NCBI GenBank assembly: GCA_013815405.1 | Contig: JACDGF010000002.1 | Span: 1 to 22,857, forward strand | Source of the DNA: Caulobacteraceae bacterium | Lineage (GTDB): Bacteria > Pseudomonadota > Alphaproteobacteria > Caulobacterales > Caulobacteraceae | Direction of reading: 5' to 3' | DNA length: 22,857 bases | Made by a program: the position numbers and the translations under genes | Shown: in pieces, positions 17,430-22,857 of the stretch | Numbering within the stretch: the first letter of the stretch is position 1 | Layout of the letters: the number at the start of each line of letters is the position of its first letter | The notes under the pieces: generated by a model | What the model saw: the letters and a program-made list of their open reading frames with translations, nothing else | Databases searched by the model: none | What the model was told of the DNA's origin: nothing

Positions 17430-18547
17430 GTACCCGGAATCACAGGCTGCTGATACGTCGGCCTTTGACGGCGCGCTGATGGACCTTGGTTTTTGTCCAC
17501 GAGAAGGGTTTTGAGTTGGCGTTGTAGGCGGCGATGAAGTCATCGATGTGCTTTTTGAGCTGCTGGACCGAGGTGAAGGAGGCGCCCTTCAGGGATTTGC
17601 CTTGGAGGATGGAGAACCAGACCTCGACCTGATTGAGCCAGGAAGCGCTGGTGGGGGTGAAGTGGAAGGTGACGTTGGGGTGGGCTTCGAGCCAAGGGTC
17701 ATTTTTCTTGTGGGTGTTGAGATTATCGAGCACGACGTGAAGCTCCTGGCCGGGATAGCCGCCCACCACCTCGTCCATGAAGTCGAGGAACTCGACGCGT
17801 CGGCGGCGTTTGGTGTGAGCGGCCGTCACCTTGCCGCTGGCAACATCGAAGGCGGCGAACAAGGTCGTCGTGCCGTGTCGCTTGTAGTCGTGGCTCTGGC
17901 CGGTCAAAGCCCGGCCGTTGGGCAGCTTCAGATAGCCCTGGGCGCGCTCCAGCGCCTGGATCGAGGGCTTCTCATCGACACAGATGACCACCGCGTTCTC
18001 CGGCGGAGCCAGATAAAGCCCGACAATGTCGGCCGCCTTGGCGACGAACTCGGGGTCCTTGCTCTCGCACCAGGACTTGCGCCCCACCAGGTCGATCTTC
18101 TGGGCGCGCAGGAAGCGCCAGACCTGTTGCTCGTGAACATCGCCCAACTCGGCGGCGATCAGGCTGCCGGTCCAGCGGGCGAAACCGGCCGGCGGCGGAC
18201 GATCCAGAGCCGCCAGGATGCGCCTGCCGGTCTGGGCGTCGTATTTCGGTTTGGCGCCCGGCAACGGCTTGCCCGCCAACCCCGCCAAGCCGTCGCGGGC
18301 ATAGCGGCCGCGCCACAAGCTGACCGTCCGGGGCATCACCCCCACCACCTTGGCGATCGAGCGGGTCGATCGCCCCTCGTCCGCCAGCAGCACAATCCGC
18401 GCGCGAAGCACATCGCGCTGTTCCGTCGTCGGCGCGCGAAGCCGCGCTTCCAGCACCAGACGATCTTCCGGCGTCAGCCGGACCAGGGCAGCCTTGAGAA
18501 TCATCCCAAGGGTGAATCACGAATCACCCCTTAGCGAAAGCGGGTAC
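17430..18547 (-). mobile_element. IS630-family insertion sequence
   Basis: A 1118-bp element bounded by GTACCCG (left) and CGGGTAC (right), a perfect 7-bp terminal inverted repeat, with TA dinucleotides directly outside (17428-17429 and 18548-18549). TA target duplication is the signature of the IS630/Tc1-mariner group. The two sides together read CTAG, a frequent IS630 target. The only gene is the transposase. Beyond seven bases the two ends diverge. The element looks complete and potentially active. The flanking genes are both truncated, so it marks a rearrangement breakpoint rather than a simple insertion. Confidence 0.87.
17440..18504 (-). CDS. IS630-family transposase
   Basis: Full-length DDE transposase of 354 aa. 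The N-terminal half holds paired helix-turn-helix regions (RSTRSIAKVVGVMPRTVSLWRGRY at ~45-69 and a second winged-helix section to ~135). The DDE_3 catalytic core shows VDEKPS (Asp~177), VLDNLNTHK (Asp~260) and SWLNQVEVWFS (Glu~294), all intact. The ATG at 18504 lies 43 bp inside the element's right end, and the gene stops 10 bp from its left end, so it fills the IS. No frameshift is needed, unlike in some IS630 members. Confidence 0.95.
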   Translation of the reverse strand: MILKAALVRLTPEDRLVLEARLRAPTTEQRDVLRARIVLLADEGRSTRSIAKVVGVMPRTVSLWRGRYARDGLAGLAGKPLPGAKPKYDAQTGRRILAALDRPPPAGFARWTGSLIAAELGDVHEQQVWRFLRAQKIDLVGRKSWCESKDPEFVAKAADIVGLYLAPPENAVVICVDEKPSIQALERAQGYLKLPNGRALTGQSHDYKRHGTTTLFAAFDVASGKVTAAHTKRRRRVEFLDFMDEVVGGYPGQELHVVLDNLNTHKKNDPWLEAHPNVTFHFTPTSASWLNQVEVWFSILQGKSLKGASFTSVQQLKKHIDDFIAAYNANSKPFSWTKTKVHQRAVKGRRISSL

Positions 18548-18549
18548 TA

Positions 18550-18729
18550 GTCCGGCTGTCGTCGATGGTCGACCCGGTGGTGCGCGACCGGCTGTTCGAG
18601 CTCGGCAAGCACCGCCCGGTCTCCTCCGACAAGGCCCGCCGCGACCTCGGCTGGAGCCCGCGCTCCAACGACGACGCCATCGTCGCCACCGCGGAAAGCC
18701 TGCTGGCCGAGGGGGTGGTGCGGGCGTAA
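18550..18729 (+). pseudogene. 3' fragment of a DFR-like extended SDR (NAD-dependent epimerase/reductase) gene
   Basis: Read rightward from the IS edge, an open frame gives SSMVDPVVRDRLFELGK, then HRPVSSDKARRDLGWSPRS and AIVATAESLLAEGVVRA before TAA at 18727-18729. This is the C-terminus of dihydroflavonol-4-reductase-like SDRs, where a GW-P-R segment precedes AESL. Roughly the first 280-290 residues, including the NAD-binding and catalytic parts, are absent because the IS abuts it. It has no start of its own and should be non-functional. Confidence 0.75.
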
Positions 18730-18743
18730 GTCGGTCGCGGGCT

Positions 18744-18770
18744 CATGATCAGGACCCCTCCGCGATCATG
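18744..18770. terminator. Inverted repeat after the SDR fragment
   Basis: CATGATC (18744-18750) and GATCATG (18764-18770) are perfect reverse complements around a 13-base loop, 14 bp after the SDR stop. No T-run follows. It may be a relic 3'-end hairpin of the lost gene. Confidence 0.3.
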
Positions 18771-18779
18771 CGGCGACGG

Positions 18780-18804
18780 GATATCTGGACATAGGCCAGA
18801 GATC
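18780..18804. promoter_or_regulatory. Imperfect palindrome upstream of the RelE/HigB-like fragment
   Basis: GATATCTGG (18780-18788) and CCAGAGATC (18796-18804) match at eight of nine positions around a 7-base spacer, 35 bp before the toxin start. TTAAAC (18806-18811) follows and could be a -35. The position fits an autoregulatory operator of a toxin-antitoxin operon, but a hairpin is equally possible. Confidence 0.3.
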
Positions 18805-18839
18805 GTTAAACCTTCGTCTCCCATAGGTTACATAGTGCG

Positions 18840-19025
18840 GTGATCGACGTTCTACAGACGGACACGGTCGCTCGATGGTTGACCGACCTGCGCGACCGCC
18901 GCGGCGCGGCGCGCGTCGCCGAGCGTCTCCGGCGGATGGCGCTCGGCAATCCCGGTGACGTCAGGCCGGTGGGTGGAGGCGTCTCCGAACTTAGGGTCGA
19001 CCAAGGCCCGGGCTATCGGGTCTGC
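18840..19025 (+). pseudogene. Truncated RelE/HigB-type toxin gene (phage Gp49-like addiction module killer family)
   Basis: Starts GTG (MIDVLQTDTVARWLTDLRD) and proceeds through RRGAARVAERLRRMALGNPGDVRPV to GGGVSELRVDQGPGYRV. This is a clear match to the first ~60 residues of RelE/ParE-like killer proteins, which cut mRNA on the ribosome. The family should continue with a Tyr-rich strand and a conserved lysine/arginine C-terminus. Instead the frame becomes unrelated after GYRV, at about 19022. The frame stays open to 19136 only because it reads antisense through a thpR fragment. No HigA-like antitoxin follows. Non-functional by appearance. Confidence 0.72.
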
Positions 19026-19029
19026 GGCG

Positions 19030-19300
19030 GCTTCGCGCGCCGCCTTTACCAACCCTGGCGGCGGAGGCTCGTCACCGCCTCCGAGCGGGTACACGGTAAT
19101 GTGGAGTCGAACCGTCGCGACCGGATTGCCGCGTAGTTGCAAATCCTTGCGCAATTCTTCCCGCCCGCCGGCAATTTGGGCCGCCGATTCAGGAGGCGGT
19201 GAAATCGCGAAGAACAAGGTATGCGGGTTTCGACGCCTCCATGGTGGCCTCGACGACGGTGTGAGACTGGGTTCGAAATGAGAGGGAGCTGATCGGGCAT
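19030..19300 (-). pseudogene. thpR: Frameshifted 5' fragment of a 2'-5' RNA ligase / RNA 2',3'-cyclic phosphodiesterase gene
   Basis: On the minus strand an ATG at 19300 begins MPDQLPLISNPVSHRR, a typical opening for alphaproteobacterial LigT-like proteins. The continuation LFFAISPPPESAAQIAGG and LRGNPVATVRLHITVYPLGG is in a different frame, so one frameshift lies between ~19217 and ~19255. The first HxT motif of the 2H phosphoesterase family is present as HIT. The second HxT half is missing: the sequence meets the RelE fragment near 19030. A remnant, not a working enzyme. Confidence 0.65.
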
Positions 19301-19390
19301 GCTTGCTTCATGCTGTCCTAAAATGCCATCGATTGCACATTCCGCTACCGCGCATATCGGGCGGACAAATAGGCGGATTTCAATGGTTTG

Positions 19391-19461
19391 CCGCGCTGGA
19401 GCGAGGACACCATCGTCGCCATCGCCGAAAGCCTGCGGGCCGAGGAGGGCTCAAGGCGTAG
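19391..19461 (+). pseudogene. Second, decayed copy of the DFR-like SDR 3' end
   Basis: The frame PRWSEDTIVAIAESLRAEE closely mirrors WSPRSNDDAIVATAESLLAEG of the fragment at 18550-18729. A two-base shift then gives GLKA and a TAG at 19459-19461, which is the expected C-terminus of this SDR family. Only ~23 codons are recognisable. It looks like the end of a paralogous or duplicated gene with the rest lost. Confidence 0.6.
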
Positions 19462-19486
19462 GGGGCTTCGCGGGCGCGCCCTACGC
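19456..19486 (+). terminator. Hairpin overlapping the stop of the decayed SDR copy
   Basis: GCGTAGGG (19456-19463) and CCCTACGC (19479-19486) form a perfect 8-bp stem around a GC-rich 15-base loop, covering the relic TAG. It looks like the 3'-end hairpin of the lost gene; no T-run follows. From 19487 to 19556 I see nothing that can be supported. Confidence 0.4.
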
Positions 19487-19556
19487 AGGAGGTTCGGAAC
19501 CCCCGTTCTTGCTGGGTGGCGTGGCCGGTTTCATATGCTTCAACGCCTTTTCGTGC

Positions 19557-20024
19557 TCAAGCGCTCTTTGGCCTCTTCCGAGAGCGGATCGGGCCAGCGG
19601 TAGATCGCGCCGAAATGTTCAGCGCCACGGCGGCCCGAACAAGCGCCGTCAACGCCTTTTCATCCATCTTGTCGCCCTCATGGAAATCGATGGCGCGCCT
19701 GGTGGCGCCTTCGAGGCTGGAGTTGAAAAGGCCTGAAGGGTCCTCCAACGCGGCGCCCCTGGCGAAAGTCATCTTCACGACATTCTTGTACGTCTCACCG
19801 GTGCAGATGATCCCGGCGTGCTCCCACACCGGAACCTCTCGCCACTTCCAAGCCTCGACCACTTCGGGGTCGGCCTGCTTGATGAGGCTTCGGACCCGAG
19901 CGAGCGTCTCGCCCCGCCAATCACTCTGCTCCTGGATTCTCGTATCTATCAGGTGAGAGGGAGAGGGTCCCCCTTTTGCTTCCCTCGAGCCGCTCTTCTT
20001 CATCATACTTGTGGCTTTCTTCAT
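19557..20024 (-). CDS. DUF1801 domain protein
   Basis: 155-aa cytoplasmic protein of the DUF1801 (YdhG-like) family, whose biochemical role is not established. After a Lys/Ser-rich lead (~1-25) the domain shows VRSLIKQADPEVVEAWKW (~45-62), PVWEHAGIICTGETYKNVVKMTF (~65-87), DPSGLFNSSLEGATRRAIDF (~94-113) and a final helix ALVRAAVALN. The last ~20 residues are Arg/Ser-rich and outside the domain. The ATG at 20024 follows the stop of the membrane-protein gene by two bases, consistent with coupled translation. It is the last gene of the arsR operon. Confidence 0.82.
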   Translation of the reverse strand: MKKATSMMKKSGSREAKGGPSPSHLIDTRIQEQSDWRGETLARVRSLIKQADPEVVEAWKWREVPVWEHAGIICTGETYKNVVKMTFARGAALEDPSGLFNSSLEGATRRAIDFHEGDKMDEKALTALVRAAVALNISARSTAGPIRSRKRPKSA

Positions 20025-20026
20025 GG

Positions 20027-20242
20027 TTATTGTCGCCCCATGCGCCACTTGGCGGAATAGGGCAGCACGAACATATACAGGCCGGTGAGCACGAGCAAAG
20101 CGAGCGGGAACAGCGGCAAGAAATAGACCCAAGCCGCGGGTTTCTCCCCAACTCCCAAGGCGATGAAGATGCCTATGACGATTGCTGTGAAGGTGATCGA
20201 CAGCCAGCGGTGGATCTGCCGAATCCAAGCGTTCCAATTCAA
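20027..20242 (-). CDS. Small two-helix inner-membrane protein with TTG start
   Basis: A 71-residue protein. It begins MNWNAWIRQIHRWLSI, then a first hydrophobic helix (FTAIVIGIFIALGV), a short PAAW turn, and a second helix (VYFLPLFPLALLVLTGLYMFVL) ending YSAKWRMGRQ. The RQIHRWLS opening resembles PepSY-type and cytochrome-associated membrane proteins, but the function is unknown. The start is a TTG: an AGGAGG sits five bases upstream (minus strand), and no ATG or GTG gives the same product. It lies between the AHSA1 and DUF1801 genes on the same strand. Confidence 0.78.
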   Translation of the reverse strand: MNWNAWIRQIHRWLSITFTAIVIGIFIALGVGEKPAAWVYFLPLFPLALLVLTGLYMFVLPYSAKWRMGRQ

Positions 20243-20286
20243 TGGGACCTCCTCTGAACACGAGCGGAAACGCAACGCGGCATGGT

Positions 20287-20718
20287 TCAATCTGTCCGCG
20301 CCAGAACCTGCTCCAGCTTCGCGAAGAACTGCCGCCACCCGGCCTTTGCGCCGCCGAAGGCCTGCTTCTGATCCGGCTGGAAGCCCGACTGCTCCATGCG
20401 CAGGCGGGCGCCCGTGCTCGTCGGGGTGAGCGTGAAGGTCACCACGCTCTTCAGATTGTAGGCCGCGTCGTCGTGCGCATAATTCCAGGTGTAGGACAGC
20501 GTTTTGTTCGGCTCGACGGCCAGGACCTCGCAGTCCAACACGCCGCCCCATTCTCCGCGAAGATTGAAGCGATGACCCACGGCCGGATTGAAGTCGTTCT
20601 TCATGAGCCACTCCTCGATCAGGTGTGGTTGGGTGAGCGCGCGCCAGATCTTTTCCGGTGGAAAAGGTATCTCCCGTTCGACAACGACGGTGAGGGTTTC
20701 GGTCGCGGTATTGGTCAT
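20287..20718 (-). CDS. AHSA1/SRPBCC-family protein
   Basis: 143-aa START-like (Bet v1 fold) protein with a hydrophobic ligand pocket, of the AHSA1 branch. The opening VEREIPFPPEKIWRALTQPHLIEEWL (~13-38) is typical, followed by GHRFNLRGEWGGVLDCEVLAVEPNKTLSYTW (~48-78), FTLTPTSTGARLRMEQSGF and a C-terminal helix GWRQFFAKLEQVL. The ligand is unknown. Its ATG overlaps the TGA of the arsR gene (ATGA), a hallmark of co-transcription. Such ArsR-AHSA1 pairs are common in Proteobacteria; the repressor probably controls its own operon. Confidence 0.92.
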   Translation of the reverse strand: MTNTATETLTVVVEREIPFPPEKIWRALTQPHLIEEWLMKNDFNPAVGHRFNLRGEWGGVLDCEVLAVEPNKTLSYTWNYAHDDAAYNLKSVVTFTLTPTSTGARLRMEQSGFQPDQKQAFGGAKAGWRQFFAKLEQVLARTD

Positions 20719-21038
20719 TGGTCCATCCTCTTGAGCAGATCTTCGAGATGGTCGAACCGACTTTGCCAGAAGCCGGCCATCTGGCTTGTCCAGTCGATCA
20801 GCGGGGCCAAGGCGCCCAGCCGAGCGCTATAGTGCGTCTGGCGACCTTCGTGGCGGCCGCGCACCAGCCCGGCCCGCTTCAGTACCCCGAGATGCTTTGA
20901 AACGGCCGGTTGCGAGACCCCGGCCCGAGCCGTCAGGGCCCCGACCGTCTGGTCTCCGTCGCGACACAGCCGCTCGAAGATGGCCCGACGCGTCGGATCG
21001 GCGAGTGTTCTGAAGAGGATGTCGTGGCGCTCTGGCAT
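20715..21038 (-). CDS. ArsR/SmtB-family transcriptional repressor
   Basis: 107-aa winged-helix regulator. LFRTLADPTRRAIFERL (~8-24), then TVGALTARAGVSQPAVSKHLGVLKRAGLV (~31-59) as the recognition helix, and the wing GRHEGRQTHY (~60-69). The metal-binding ELCVCDL motif of SmtB/ArsR metal sensors is absent, so a non-metal signal is likelier. The ATG at 21038 gives the family's normal MPERHDILFRTLADPTRR start. A TTG in frame at 21098 would fall on the -35 of the promoter candidate and is rejected. First gene of the operon. Confidence 0.92.
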   Translation of the reverse strand: MPERHDILFRTLADPTRRAIFERLCRDGDQTVGALTARAGVSQPAVSKHLGVLKRAGLVRGRHEGRQTHYSARLGALAPLIDWTSQMAGFWQSRFDHLEDLLKRMDQ

Positions 21039-21070
21039 CGCAATCGATAACCCGTTGGCTATTGACGCAA

Positions 21071-21098
21071 CACATAACCGGTCAGATATATGAGTCAA
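21071..21098 (-). promoter_or_regulatory. Promoter of the arsR operon
   Basis: On the minus strand TTGACT (21093-21098) and TATGTG (21071-21076) are spaced 16 bp apart, 33 bp before the arsR ATG. Downstream, CCGGTTAT and CGGGTTAT occur as near-repeats between promoter and start and could be repressor sites. The rest of the gap 21099-21265 shows nothing else that I can support. Confidence 0.5.
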
Positions 21099-21265
21099 GA
21101 GGGAGAAACGGAGGTCCTTTGGCGCCTTGTCGACGCCGGGCTGGCGCCGCCCAGCGCCTTCCGCGGATAGTCTTCGAAGCGGTTCGGTTGAGGCGAACTA
21201 GACCCCGATGACGAAGTGGCGAGGCGCGGACCCTGAAATACGGGGAGGCCTTACAAATCACCCCC

Positions 21266-22825
<1,560 letters not shown>

Positions 22826-22857
22826 GGCGAGGGGTTAGAGGAGAATCGGGGCGGGGT

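Noticed and set aside
18531..18824. A minus-strand 97-codon frame opposite the SDR remnant
   Set aside because: Ser/Arg/Thr-rich composition without family resemblance, whereas the plus strand gives a recognisable SDR C-terminus.
19491..19501. GGTTCGGAACC, which resembles a tRNA T-arm and so a possible att site
   Set aside because: No acceptor, anticodon or D-arm could be fitted around it and no second copy was seen in the window. It is a plain short palindrome.

Overview
The window is a high-GC chromosomal segment from an alphaproteobacterium. Gene style, the ArsR/AHSA1 operon, the capsule gene types and the guaA sequence fit Caulobacteraceae (Caulobacter/Phenylobacterium-like) best, but this is an inference from recognition, not from a search. 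No tRNA, rRNA or CRISPR array was seen.

Positions 1-14147 look like a surface-polysaccharide (capsule or exopolysaccharide) locus. Five genes run leftward: a deacetylase-like/methyltransferase fusion (6843-9014), a GT2 glycosyltransferase (5501-6805), a coiled-coil GT-B-like protein (3320-5380), a UDP-glucuronate 4-epimerase-type SDR (2221-3228) and a TPR-like/GT4 glycosyltransferase (123-2234). Two genes run rightward from a shared divergent region: a KpsS-like capsule protein (9260-10684) and a WbpA-type UDP-sugar 6-dehydrogenase (10802-12184). An asparagine synthetase (12222-14147) faces them. Together they suggest a uronic-acid-containing glycan that may be amidated, methylated and de-N-acetylated.

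Positions 14245-16930 hold, leftward, a short secreted poly-histidine protein, an MFE-2-like short-chain dehydrogenase, and an MFS exporter broken by a single-base frameshift near 16175.

Positions 16989-19556 form a rearrangement zone. It contains an intact VapC toxin gene preceded only by the last codons of vapB, then a complete IS630-family element (17430-18547) flanked by TA. Beyond it lie the 3' end of a DFR-like SDR gene, a truncated RelE/HigB-type toxin gene that runs head-on into a broken 5' fragment of a 2'-5' RNA ligase (thpR) gene, and a second, more decayed copy of the same SDR tail. This stretch is mostly gene remnants.

Positions 19557-21098 carry a compact leftward operon: ArsR-type repressor, AHSA1/SRPBCC protein, a two-helix membrane protein with a TTG start, and a DUF1801 protein. 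It has a good promoter candidate upstream. GMP synthase (guaA, 21266-22825, leftward) closes the window.
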